Part shown: one piece after another, positions 34,178 to 41,333 of the stretch
How the letters are laid out: each line of letters opens with the position of its first letter
Numbering within the stretch: position 1 is the first letter of the stretch
DNA from: Richelia sp. SL_2_1
GTDB lineage: Bacteria; Cyanobacteriota; Cyanobacteriia; Cyanobacteriales; Nostocaceae
Direction of reading: 5' to 3'
Assembly: GCA_012033205.1 (NCBI GenBank)
Contig: JAAUSO010000048.1
Location: forward strand, 1 to 41,333
DNA length: 41,333 nt
Notes under the pieces: generated by a model
Told to the model about the DNA's origin: nothing
The model's database searches: none
Seen by the model: only the letters and a program-made list of their open reading frames with translations
Program-made: the position numbers and the translations under genes

Positions 34178-34314
34178 AGAAGTCGGGTTTTGATAAAGAT
34201 TGTCTTGTATTACAGATACTCATGCTAAAACCCGACTTCTTTGGGACTCCAGAAGTCGGGTTTTGATAAAGATTGTCTGTTAGCATTGAAATTTATCCTA
34301 AAAACCCGACTTCT
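34178..34314. repeat. Two tandem AGAAGTCGGGTTTT hairpins
   Basis: Copy 1 is 34178-34240 and copy 2 is 34251-34314. Each has a left arm AGAAGTCGGGTTTT and a right arm AAAACCCGACTTCT. The first 28 bases of both copies are identical, extending into the loop (GATAAAGATTGTCT). The rest of the loops differs. This points to a recent copying event of the left half or gene conversion. Confidence 0.85.
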
Positions 34315-34362
34315 GTGCGACTCATAACTCCTAACTCATAACTATTGACTTTTTTACCATAG

Positions 34363-34397
34363 AAAAAAACCCGGCGTTAGAAATCAGCCGAGTTTTT
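34363..34397 (-). terminator. Hairpin terminator after the toxin gene
   Basis: AAAAACTCGGC and GCCGGGTTTTT (minus-strand reading) pair with one mismatch around an 11-base loop and are followed by a T run. It begins about 35 bases beyond the toxin stop at 34432 and fits a rho-independent terminator for the toxin-antitoxin transcript. Confidence 0.8.
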
Positions 34398-34431
34398 ACT
34401 TAACGTTAAAGTTATGCTTTAAACAGATGTA

Positions 34432-34731
34432 TCAGTCTTTGCCAAATTCCTCCAATAGTTTCTTCTTGTAAGTAACTGCGGCAACGGTAACAGTCTGACC
34501 TTTGATACGATAGATAATTCTATACATATAGGCAAACTGTTGTCTGATGCTATCGTCATCAAATTCCGGCACCATTTCACCAGAAGTAGGACAATGATTC
34601 AAACTGCGAGTAACATCAAGTATTTTCTTAACGACTGCGGCAGTATAGGAAGCAGAATCACGAGAGATATATACGGCAATTGCTTCTACATCATCTAAAG
34701 CTTTAGGTGACCATACTACTTGATAAGCCAT
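34432..34731 (-). CDS. ParE/RelE-superfamily toxin
   Basis: The 99-residue protein has the ParE/RelE fold signs: YQVVWSPKALDDVEAIAVYIS at the start, a central helix, and a beta-rich end (FAYMYRIIYRIKGQTVTVAAVTY). The conserved R-I-IYRI segment carries the usual basic/aromatic surface. Toxins of this family either cut ribosome-bound mRNA (RelE) or poison gyrase (ParE); the sequence does not tell which, although lack of clear RelE catalytic residues and the WSPxAxxD start favour ParE. It overlaps the upstream antitoxin gene by 16 bases, the typical coupled arrangement. Confidence 0.9.
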   Translation of the reverse strand: MAYQVVWSPKALDDVEAIAVYISRDSASYTAAVVKKILDVTRSLNHCPTSGEMVPEFDDDSIRQQFAYMYRIIYRIKGQTVTVAAVTYKKKLLEEFGKD

Positions 34732-34904
34732 TTGCTTAAACGTTCTTTGGCCTCATTGTGTGTCCTTGTTCCTCTAGTATCCGCTACTTCTAGGCTACGT
34801 CGCACTTTTTCGCTGACATAGAGATGATATTGAATATCTTCAACAGAACAATCATCCGGTAACTGTCTCAAAATAGATTGGATGCTTTCCTTGGGAGTAC
34901 TCAT
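34716..34904 (-). CDS. Antitoxin partner of the ParE/RelE-type toxin
   Basis: The 62-residue protein starts MSTPKESIQSILRQLPDDCSVEDIQYHLYV and continues with EKVRRSLEVADTRGTRTHNEAKERL. It fits the short antitoxins common in cyanobacteria that pair with ParE-like toxins (VEDIQYHLYV motif). The 5' part is probably the DNA-binding or dimerising region and the C-terminal helix wraps the toxin. It precedes the toxin with a 16-base overlap. The pair lies 70 bases downstream of thrS. Confidence 0.88.
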   Translation of the reverse strand: MSTPKESIQSILRQLPDDCSVEDIQYHLYVSEKVRRSLEVADTRGTRTHNEAKERLSKWLIK

Positions 34905-34974
34905 AATGTTATTTTTTGGTTATTTATATAAATTCGGTAATAGTAAATGGGCATATGCCCATCTCTATTGTCTA

Positions 34975-36822
34975 CTAAAAGTTGCTGTAATTGGTAATTG
35001 CATTCTTGATATTATCAATTACTTCGGATACAGGCATGATTCCCAAATCTCCAGAAGCACGGGTACGAATACTTAAAGTATTTGATTCTACTTCTTTTTG
35101 CCCGACTACAGCCATTACCGGAATTTTTTGTTTTTCGGCATTACGAATTAGTTTACCAAGTCTGTCGCCACTGGTGTCTACTTCGGCACGAATACTTAAC
35201 ATTCTCATTTGAGCGGCAACATCTTGAGTAAAATCTAATTGCGCTTCTGCAACTGGTAATAATCTTATTTGTACTGGTGCTAACCACAAGGGAAAATCAC
35301 CTGCATATTCTTCAATTAAAATACCAATTAACCGCTCTAAAGAACCAAAAGGAGCGCGATGAATCATCACCGGACGTTGACGAGTACCGTCTTCAGCAAC
35401 ATAATTTAAATCAAACCGTTCGGGTAAGTTATAATCTACCTGTACTGTTCCTAACTGCCATTCTCTTTCTAAAGCATCACTAACAATAAAATCCAGTTTG
35501 GGACCGTAAAAAGCAGCTTCCCCTATACCTTCAAAGTGAGCCATTCCCAACTTTTCTACAGCGCGACGAATCGCACTTTGAGCTTTTTCCCATGCGTCAT
35601 CGGAACCGATATATTTTTCCTTGTTTTCCGGGTCGCGAAAACTCAATCTGGCTTTAAAATTTTTTAATTGCAGTTTATTGAATACCGATAAAATCAAATC
35701 CACAACGTTGAGGAATTCTTCATCAAGTTGTTCGGATGTAGCAAATATGTGAGCATCATCTTGAGTAAAACCTCTTACCCGCGTTAAGCCACCTAATTCC
35801 CCAGATTGTTCGTAGCGGTAAACTGTACCAAATTCAGCTAAACGTATTGGTAATTCTCGATAGGAACGCAGTTCGTTATCGTATATTTGAATATGAAACG
35901 GACAGTTCATTGCTTTAAGAACAAAACCTTCTTCTTGTGCTGCGGCTTCTTCATCTTCCGCCATCATGGGAAACAAATCTTCTTTGTATTTCTGCCAGTG
36001 TCCAGATTTTTTAAACAAATCTATTTTGCCAATATGAGGCGTTATGACTGGGGAATAACCACGTTTTACCTGTTCTTGCTGAAGAAAGTCTTGTAAAAGA
36101 GTCCGCACTAAAGTACCTTTGGGAGTCCACAAAGGTAAACCTGGTCCGACTAAATCGGAAAATATAAATAATCCTAATTCTTTTCCTAATTTACGATGGT
36201 CGCGGCGCATTGCTTCTTCTTTACGCCGCTTGTACTCGGTTAACTGTTCGGGGGTTTCCCAAGCGGTAGCGTAAATCCGCTGTAATTGTGCCTTCTTTTC
36301 ATCTCCACGCCAATATGCACCAGCAACACTTTCTAATTCAATTGCTTTAGGAGTTAATTCTCCGGTATTCTCTAAATGAGGTCCAGCACATAAATCCCAC
36401 CATTCATCACCCAAATGGTAGATTGTAATTGGTTCTTGTTTAATATCTTCGAGAATTTCTAATTTATAAGGTTCGTTAATTTCTTGGATGCGACGTTGGG
36501 CTTCCTCGCGACTGACTTCTTCTCTTGTAACGGGTAATTTACGATTAATGATTTTTACCATCTCTTTATAGATGGCTTTCAAATCTTTTTCGGTAAATGG
36601 TTCTGGATTATCAAAGTCATAATAGAACCCGTTTTCAATCCACGGACCGATTGTGACTTGACTTTTAGGAAACAGCTTTTGTACCGCCATTGCCATAATA
36701 TGAGAAGCTGTGTGGCGAATTTTTTTTAAATTCTCAGATTCACTGGTACGTAGTAGATTGATTTTTTCAGGTTTTTCTGATTGATTTTTTTCTTCAATCG
36801 GCGATAGCGGCTGTTTAACCAT
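34975..36822 (-). CDS. thrS: Threonyl-tRNA synthetase ThrS (no TGS domain)
   Basis: ThrS charges tRNA-Thr with threonine. The 615 residues are shorter than E. coli ThrRS (642) because the N-terminal TGS domain is missing. Instead there is a polar 30-residue leader, then the editing domain with H37 and H41 (HTASHIMAMA) and CAGPHLENTG. The class II catalytic core has zinc ligands in KAMNCPFH, DDAHIF and MIHRAPFGS, with motif 2 at VYRYEQSGELGGLTRVRGFTQ (position only) and motif 3 following. The C-terminal anticodon-binding domain begins near LAPVQIRLLPV. Some cyanobacteria carry a second ThrRS; whether this is the housekeeping form cannot be judged from this window. It is followed on the same strand by the toxin-antitoxin pair. 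Confidence 0.96.
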   Translation of the reverse strand: MVKQPLSPIEEKNQSEKPEKINLLRTSESENLKKIRHTASHIMAMAVQKLFPKSQVTIGPWIENGFYYDFDNPEPFTEKDLKAIYKEMVKIINRKLPVTREEVSREEAQRRIQEINEPYKLEILEDIKQEPITIYHLGDEWWDLCAGPHLENTGELTPKAIELESVAGAYWRGDEKKAQLQRIYATAWETPEQLTEYKRRKEEAMRRDHRKLGKELGLFIFSDLVGPGLPLWTPKGTLVRTLLQDFLQQEQVKRGYSPVITPHIGKIDLFKKSGHWQKYKEDLFPMMAEDEEAAAQEEGFVLKAMNCPFHIQIYDNELRSYRELPIRLAEFGTVYRYEQSGELGGLTRVRGFTQDDAHIFATSEQLDEEFLNVVDLILSVFNKLQLKNFKARLSFRDPENKEKYIGSDDAWEKAQSAIRRAVEKLGMAHFEGIGEAAFYGPKLDFIVSDALEREWQLGTVQVDYNLPERFDLNYVAEDGTRQRPVMIHRAPFGSLERLIGILIEEYAGDFPLWLAPVQIRLLPVAEAQLDFTQDVAAQMRMLSIRAEVDTSGDRLGKLIRNAEKQKIPVMAVVGQKEVESNTLSIRTRASGDLGIMPVSEVIDNIKNAITNYSNF

Positions 36823-37296
36823 TGGCGATAATTATTTTATTGTAGAACTGCATCTATATTAACGACCTTGGGGTAGAGTGCATCACTAAAACACTGGAAT
36901 GCTGTTAACAGTGTTTACATAAGTAATTCAACAAAATTATTTACCGTCATTACGAGCGAAGCGAAGTAATCCCAGCCCTTGTGTTCGCGAAGCGTGTCCG
37001 AAGGACATATGCTTCGTTACGCTGAGCCGCACCTAGCGGTGAACGCTGCACTCGCAATGACATTGTGTAATTAATTATGTTTAACTACTTATTGTCTCAA
37101 AAGACAACCCATATTTAAATATTCTGTCTTTCGGATGTGTACAACTAAGAAGGTGAATATATATAATGGTAATAAAAATGTAGTCAAAATTACAGATTAT
37201 TTTAAGATTCTAGCTGGATAACTGTGTCGCGTTAAATGTTAAGAATATTAAAGAACGTTAATATTAGTAATAATATTCGGATTTTTTTTCTCATTT
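36823..37296. other. Intergenic region between thrS and the DUF2605 gene
   Basis: The 474 bases hold no supported gene. A MITE-like repeat fills 36944-37062. The AT-rich remainder should contain divergent promoters for thrS and the DUF2605 gene. I see no tRNA-like T-box structure that would regulate thrS. Confidence 0.6.
36944..37062. mobile_element. MITE-like repeat with CGTCATTACGAG ends
   Basis: The ends CGTCATTACGAG and CTCGCAATGACA are inverted repeats with one mismatch. The interior contains AGCGAAGCGAAGTAATC, GCGAAGCGTGTCCGAAGG and CACCTAGCGGTGAACG palindromic modules. A related CGTCATTGCGAC core occurs in the element at 24630-24792, and the GTTCACCGCTAGGTG module recurs in reverse near 41269. 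There is no open frame. It is a non-autonomous repeat of the modular type common in cyanobacteria. Confidence 0.75.
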
Positions 37297-37653
37297 ATGC
37301 GAGACTCTAATTTACCAGAGCTTGAATTACTTCATACAGTCTTGCAGCCGTTGTTGGAAGAATTTGAGTATTGGTTTACGCGTTCAGCTTTGCTGCTGCA
37401 ATCGCAAACTTTTCTAGAAACAGAGCATCTCTCATTTATAGATCCGCAGGAGCAATCTAACTTATTGAAGCGAGTAAGGCTTGCGGCTGATGAAGTACAA
37501 GCAGCTAAAATGTTGTTTGCAGCGACTGAAGGTCAGGTGGGCATTGATATGGCAACGCTTAAGCCTTGGCATCAACTAGTTACCGAATGCTGGAATATTG
37601 CAATGAGATTCCGCTCTGAGCAAGATATTTCCATAGATCAAGACCAATTATAA
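37297..37653 (+). CDS. DUF2605 family protein
   Basis: The 118-residue soluble helical protein begins MRDSNLPELELLHTVLQPLLEEFEYWF and ends with a MATLKPWHQLVTECWN segment, which I recognise as the cyanobacterial DUF2605 family. The function is unknown. The DUF2973 gene follows 204 bases downstream on the same strand, the usual pairing of these two families, which suggests a shared role, perhaps at the membrane where the DUF2973 protein is anchored. Confidence 0.85.
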   Translation: MRDSNLPELELLHTVLQPLLEEFEYWFTRSALLLQSQTFLETEHLSFIDPQEQSNLLKRVRLAADEVQAAKMLFAATEGQVGIDMATLKPWHQLVTECWNIAMRFRSEQDISIDQDQL

Positions 37654-37857
37654 GGTTAATGATACTTTTTCTTAACATCTTTAATATTAATGAGGTTTAA
37701 GGAAAAATGTATTTAATGGGACATAGAACTGATTTTTGTATAGCGAATTTGTTTGATTATGTATGGACGCACTGAAGTTATACGGTCAGAAATAAGATTG
37801 TTAAAAATCTGAGTCAATGATTATTAAAAAATTTGTTGCTTTTAAAGGAAAAAGTCA

Positions 37858-38205
37858 ATGCTACTACAACTGCTTTACATTCTTGCTTTTACTATCCTTG
37901 CTTTTATCGCTGTTGCCAACTTGATTCGCAATTTAATCATGTTTAGTTTTGGTAGAGAAGCAAATTATCCAGCGGGATTTACGAGGTCTGAATTAGAAGA
38001 AATTCGTAGAAATCAAGGAAATTATCCGTTTTCTGCATCAAGAAAACAGTTTGTACCCCACCCAGAACTATTAGATAATTCTGGCAATATTGTCAAAGAA
38101 CCGCTGTTGGTAATGCGTTCGATTAATGTTGAAGATGCTCGTCAGCAGCTTGATGCTCTTTATAAATCATCCCCAGGAAGTAAAGGAGAAGCTGAGGAAG
38201 GTTAA
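37858..38205 (+). CDS. DUF2973 family single-pass membrane protein
   Basis: The 115-residue protein opens with a transmembrane helix (LLQLLYILAFTILAFIAVAN, residues 2-21), then a soluble region containing a conserved RSELEEIRRNQGNY and a C-terminal RSINVEDARQQLDALYKSSPG. This is the DUF2973 family, usually next to DUF2605. A GGA site lies about ten bases before the ATG. The function is unknown. The Glu/Gly-rich C-terminus is probably disordered. Confidence 0.87.
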   Translation: MLLQLLYILAFTILAFIAVANLIRNLIMFSFGREANYPAGFTRSELEEIRRNQGNYPFSASRKQFVPHPELLDNSGNIVKEPLLVMRSINVEDARQQLDALYKSSPGSKGEAEEG

Positions 38206-38250
38206 AGGTGATAATTTGCTGTCAAAAACATTAAAGGATTTTAAACTTTT

Positions 38251-38285
38251 GTAGAGACGCGAAATAATGTCCTCCGCGTCTCTAC
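38251..38285. terminator. GTAGAGACGC inverted repeat between convergent genes
   Basis: GTAGAGACGC and GCGTCTCTAC pair perfectly around a 15-base loop. It lies between the end of the DUF2973 gene (38205) and the convergent glycosidase end (38340), so it can end transcripts on both strands. It shares arms with the 7907-7940 element. Confidence 0.75.
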
Positions 38286-38339
38286 ATTAGGTTAATCGTT
38301 GATTCACAGTTTTATAAACTGAACTGGATTGATTTGTAA

Positions 38340-38546
38340 CTAGGCTTCAATCACAACTCGGAGGTTTCCACGTTTTTTGGCAACACGACAAGCGGTAGTG
38401 CTACCAGAACGCTCAAATTCTAGGTCAAGAATTGTCGAGCCAACTCGCAAGTTATGAAAAGAAAGACTGTTTATTGATTCTGGTAGTGCTGGATCAATAA
38501 TTCTTAAGCAATTATTAGGTGCATCTGGCACTAAATTAACCATCAT
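38340..38546 (-). CDS. C-terminal piece of the glycosidase, separate frame (68 residues)
   Basis: The 68-residue frame starts at ATGATG (38541-38546), which overlaps the TGA stop (38543-38545) of the main glycosidase frame as ATGA. It carries PDAPNNCLRIIDPALPES, LSFHNLRVGSTILDLEF and a final RVAKKRGNLRVVIEA. This matches the beta-sandwich end of amylo-alpha-1,6-glucosidase-type proteins (the usual order is PQAW..GSIF.LLQ, then this block). One extra A before the ATG would join the frames. As written, the piece could still be translated by coupling through the ATGA overlap. Confidence 0.7.
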   Translation of the reverse strand: MMVNLVPDAPNNCLRIIDPALPESINSLSFHNLRVGSTILDLEFERSGSTTACRVAKKRGNLRVVIEA

Positions 38547-40621
38547 TGTAGCAACTGAAAAATAGAACCAGTAGCCCAAGCTTGGGGAGTACAAGCCACT
38601 GGATACCTCACAGGAGCTTCATCACCGTTACGCTCGTAACCGCAAAATAATTCCGGTGGACGCTGATAAGGCTGCATAGAAGTCATGTCGAACAAACCTT
38701 GGAAAAGTTCCAGAGCTTGGTCAACTAACCCCAGGGAACGTAATCCCATGGCGATAATCGCATTATCGTGAGGCCATACCGAACCAATATGATAACCCAT
38801 TGGGTTGTAAGCAGGGGATAAGCTACTCAAAGTGCGGATACCCCAACCATTAAACATATCAGGTGCGCGTAATCTTTCGGCAACGCTATAGGCATTCTCA
38901 GGAGTAAAAATTCCCAACTGCAAACAGTGTCCGGGATTCGAGGTAATGCTGTCTACTTGTCTGCCGTCACCATCTAAAGATAAGGCACAGAAATCTTGGT
39001 CTTCAATCCAAAAATCGCGATTAAAACGCACTTTTAAATTTCTGGCATCTTCTTGCCAGCGATCTGCTAAATCGAGCCGCTTTTTCATCCGAGCAATTTC
39101 GGCAAGACGCATTTTTGCTGAATAAACATAACCTTGGACTTCACAAAGGGTAATTGGACCGTTTGCTAATTCTCCTTTACGGTCTACAATACAGTCTCCA
39201 GAATCCTTCCAACCTTGGTTAACTAAACCGCGCTTCGATTTACGGTAGTAGCTCAGGAAGCCCGTCTCCTTGAGATTGCGGTCGATCCAATCCATTGCTG
39301 CTAAAGCATTTGACCAGAGTTGCTCTAAAGTCTCGCTATCATGAGTCCAAGCAAAGTATTCGGCATAAAGCATTAACCATAGAGGAGTCGCGTCAACTGT
39401 ACCGTAATAAGGCGTATGAGGAATTTCCTGAGTGCGAGCTAACTCCCCGAAGCGCAACTCATGGAGTATTTTACCCGGTTCTTCTTCCCGCCATTCGTCG
39501 TCAACCTTACCTTGATAACGAGCGAGTAAAGTCAAAGTTTCCTTGGCGATTTCCGGATTTAACATCAAAGTTTGGTAAGCGGTAATCAATGAATCCCTAC
39601 CAAACAAAGTTGAAAACCACGGTACTCCCGCAGAAACAGTCTTAGATTTACCAAAAGACTGGCGTAACAAATACATATCTTGTTCGCCGCGTTCGATAAC
39701 TCGATTAAAAGTACCTTTATCCGCACGAATTTTGGTAATCTTTTGTACCCAATTTTGTTCTTCCATCATTTCGGCAGATCTAGCCTGAACCAAAGTAACG
39801 GGAGGACTAACAGTAGAAGTGGGCTGATTATTCGTAAACATATTTACCCGGTAGCCCAATTTTTGGGTTTCGTGGGTAGCTAATTCCAACTGCCAAACAG
39901 CGGTATAACCTTTAAAATAATCTGGTTGACGATGTTGGAAATGGATGCGCGATTCCATGATTAAGTTATCTAAACCTTGATAAGCAAGGGTTAAGACTTC
40001 TTCTTTTCTTGGTTTATCTTCATCTTGTACCGATACAACACCATCGTTACTGGCTTCAGTAGATTGTGCTTCTACTAAACGCAGCAACCTGCCGCGATTC
40101 TCTCTACCAAAACCTCGGACTTCAAATAAATCTACGTAATCCGCATCAAAGCTAATACTTAATTCAAAGCTGACAGTACTCGTGCTATAATTAGAAACTT
40201 CTATTTCTTCAAATAAGGCACCGTTAAGCACCAACTCCCTGCGAATACCCACTGTATCGGCTTGGAGCCGGTCTTCTATTCTAGGATTGGTACACAGCAC
40301 CGAAAGCGAGAATCCTTTATCCGCTGTGCTGCTAAGCAAAACTGGCGATCGCCCTTCAATTTGTAGTTCTAAGCGACTCAAAAATCGGGTATCGCAGCAA
40401 AACATCCCCATGCTGGGATTGACATCATTGAGTGAACAGCCAGCGATGTTACCCAAAGTATCTGTGACTAAAAATAAGTCATCATCTTTTATAGTCAAAG
40501 ATGCCTGTGGTCTTTCACTGAGAACGCAAGGCCATTCTGGGATGGGAATTTGGTCGGCAGGAACAAAAGTTTGTCCGTCTAGTGAAATTTTGTCCGGTGT
40601 CATCAGGGTATCCGGTGTCAT
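38543..40621 (-). CDS. Amylo-alpha-1,6-glucosidase / glycogen-debranching-type glycosidase, main part
   Basis: The 692 residues (ATG 40619-40621) begin with an N-terminal beta-sandwich domain of the GDE_N_bis type (about 25-300: FLVTDTLGNIAGCSLND, GMFCCDTRFLSRLELQ). An (alpha/alpha)6 catalytic domain follows: AGVPWFSTLFGRDSLITAYQTL near 340, the acidic EEEPGKILHELRFGE, PHTPYYGTVDATPLWLML, and SVWPHDNAIIAMGLRSLG. It ends PQAWATGSIFQLLQ at a TGA. The domain normally continues for about 70 residues, here in the overlapping next frame (38340-38546). The start codon region has a small tandem duplication (ATGACACCGGA twice); a start at 40603 is possible. Likely substrates are alpha-glucans or glycosyl-glycerol/sucrose-type sugars; this is not certain. 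Confidence 0.87.
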   Translation of the reverse strand: MTPDTLMTPDKISLDGQTFVPADQIPIPEWPCVLSERPQASLTIKDDDLFLVTDTLGNIAGCSLNDVNPSMGMFCCDTRFLSRLELQIEGRSPVLLSSTADKGFSLSVLCTNPRIEDRLQADTVGIRRELVLNGALFEEIEVSNYSTSTVSFELSISFDADYVDLFEVRGFGRENRGRLLRLVEAQSTEASNDGVVSVQDEDKPRKEEVLTLAYQGLDNLIMESRIHFQHRQPDYFKGYTAVWQLELATHETQKLGYRVNMFTNNQPTSTVSPPVTLVQARSAEMMEEQNWVQKITKIRADKGTFNRVIERGEQDMYLLRQSFGKSKTVSAGVPWFSTLFGRDSLITAYQTLMLNPEIAKETLTLLARYQGKVDDEWREEEPGKILHELRFGELARTQEIPHTPYYGTVDATPLWLMLYAEYFAWTHDSETLEQLWSNALAAMDWIDRNLKETGFLSYYRKSKRGLVNQGWKDSGDCIVDRKGELANGPITLCEVQGYVYSAKMRLAEIARMKKRLDLADRWQEDARNLKVRFNRDFWIEDQDFCALSLDGDGRQVDSITSNPGHCLQLGIFTPENAYSVAERLRAPDMFNGWGIRTLSSLSPAYNPMGYHIGSVWPHDNAIIAMGLRSLGLVDQALELFQGLFDMTSMQPYQRPPELFCGYERNGDEAPVRYPVACTPQAWATGSIFQLLQ

Positions 40622-41333
40622 TAGCAAAAATTCCGTGTACTGGTGTATAGTTTCTTTGTTAGAGATGCGTCACTCTGAAAAAAAGACGCGAATAAAACTC
40701 ATTTGAGCCATTGAGCATTTTGATTGCTTGCATCAAGTTAAGTTAGGGAACACAACAAGAGCGAATATACAAAATCTTTATGAATCTGTATATATAAAAA
40801 AGTGTTGTAAATAGCAAAACTATTTTAAATAAAACCAGGTACCTATTTAATTGATTTATACTTAATTTTTGCTAGCACTCTTTGCCAGATAACTTTTATA
40901 CAGCATCTAGTTCAACTGTTTTACTCTAACCGATAGAGTTTCAGCCTCTGTATAATTTATCTATTAGCTATTATCGTAAATTATTTAAACATATTATATA
41001 ATTCTTATTTATGTTTATTTAGATATACGTAAAGCAAATATAATCATACTTATAAACGTTGTTTTTATCTCGAACAGAGAAAAAAATCACGCATTTTTTA
41101 TGTATACCATAAAATTAATGATTAATTACAAATTATCAAAGAATGATTATTTTTAATTAGTTTATGTTGACATTGGTTGAACTATTAGCCGACTTTGCAA
41201 TCAAGCTATAAGTCAATACGGTTCAGTTAAAGTCAAAAACCTTGATATATGTAGGTTGGGTTGAGGAACGTTCACCGCTAGGTGTGCCGGAGGCACAACC
41301 CAACCTACAAGGCGGTTTGTTGGGTTTCGCAGG
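40622..41333. other. Gene-free region at the window's right end
   Basis: The 712 bases upstream of the glycosidase show no supported gene. The DNA is very AT-rich up to about 41,200. A palindromic repeat occupies 41251-41308. The glycosidase promoter should lie near 40,700-40,900. Nothing else is identifiable. Confidence 0.6.
41251..41308. repeat. GTAGGTTGGGTTG inverted repeat, MITE-like
   Basis: The arms GTAGGTTGGGTTG (41251-41263) and CAACCCAACCTAC (41296-41308) are perfect complements. The loop holds GTTCACCGCTAGGTGTG and GCCGGAGGC. The following TTGTTGGGTTTCGCAGG matches the style of the common cyanobacterial GTAGGTTGGG repeats. The element may run beyond the window end. Confidence 0.8.

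Larger units (their letters stand above)
33677..34431. other. Long gene-free region upstream of the receptor, with repeats at its far end
   Basis: The 755 bases between the receptor start and the toxin gene end hold no supported gene. The first 450 bases are AT-rich and should carry the receptor promoter; I cannot identify a Fur box with confidence. From 34178 to 34314 two CCGACTT hairpins lie in tandem. At 34320-34348 there are AACTCATAACTCC heptamer-type repeats, then a terminator-like hairpin at 34363-34397. Confidence 0.6.

Noticed and set aside
40287-40706. 139-codon plus-strand frame over the glycosidase start
   Set aside because: Overlaps the conserved N-terminal domain of the glycosidase in antisense; no domain or start signal.

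Overview
The window is chromosomal DNA of a filamentous, probably heterocyst-forming cyanobacterium (Nostocales, Calothrix/Rivularia-like; this is inference). Supporting signs are the lpx-Omp85-purC cluster, sqdB/sqdX (thylakoid sulfolipid), ndhD, Ycf46- and Ycf35-type proteins also found in plastids, a GAF-GAF-PAS adenylate cyclase of the Anabaena CyaB type, frequent HIP1 octamers (GCGATCGC), heptameric STRR tandem repeats and many small interspersed palindromes. No rRNA, tRNA, CRISPR array or intact insertion sequence was found.

Layout. 0-0.43 kb is a repeat-only region. 0.43-1.55 kb is mnmH (tRNA 2-selenouridine synthase, minus). 1.8-3.8 kb holds two tandem paralogous membrane proteins of unknown function (plus). 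3.9-11.1 kb is a minus-strand envelope block read in the order purC, Omp85/BamA, lpxC, fabZ, lpxA, lpxB: lipid A synthesis beside the outer-membrane protein insertase. After a small conserved protein (11.4 kb) come a class III adenylate cyclase (11.8-14.3 kb) and the sulfolipid pair sqdB and sqdX (14.9-17.5 kb), all minus. 17.9-20.3 kb is a plus-strand set: RHH-like protein, Ycf46-like AAA ATPase, Ycf35-like DUF1257 protein.

20.5-27.4 kb is an accessory island. It has eight consecutive minus-strand genes, most of them visibly richer in G+C than their surroundings: a TetR regulator, two CPBP intramembrane proteases, a 95-residue unknown, a four-helix membrane protein, a lipoprotein, a secreted S9 prolyl oligopeptidase and a Rid-family protein without the usual arginine. 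Its left edge carries a broken duplicate of the 3' end of the peptidase gene. Its right edge carries an array of TGTCA/TGACA half-sites, which may be a regulator operator or a decayed transposon end.

From 27.8 kb core genes resume: thrB, a coiled-coil protein and ndhD (plus). Then follow a TonB-dependent receptor split by a frameshift at an A8 tract beside an inserted repeat, a ParE/RelE-type toxin-antitoxin pair, thrS lacking a TGS domain (all minus), a DUF2605/DUF2973 pair (plus), and a glucosidase/debranching-type glycosidase whose last 68 codons are in another frame across an ATGA overlap (minus). The last 0.7 kb has no gene.

The most unusual points are the eight-gene island with its peptidase scar and TGTCA array, the two frame-split genes with simple -1 junctions, and the dense family of AAGTCGGGTTTT inverted repeats placed at gene ends. 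No clearly new biological system is proved; the island and the RHH-Ycf46-Ycf35 set are the best candidates.
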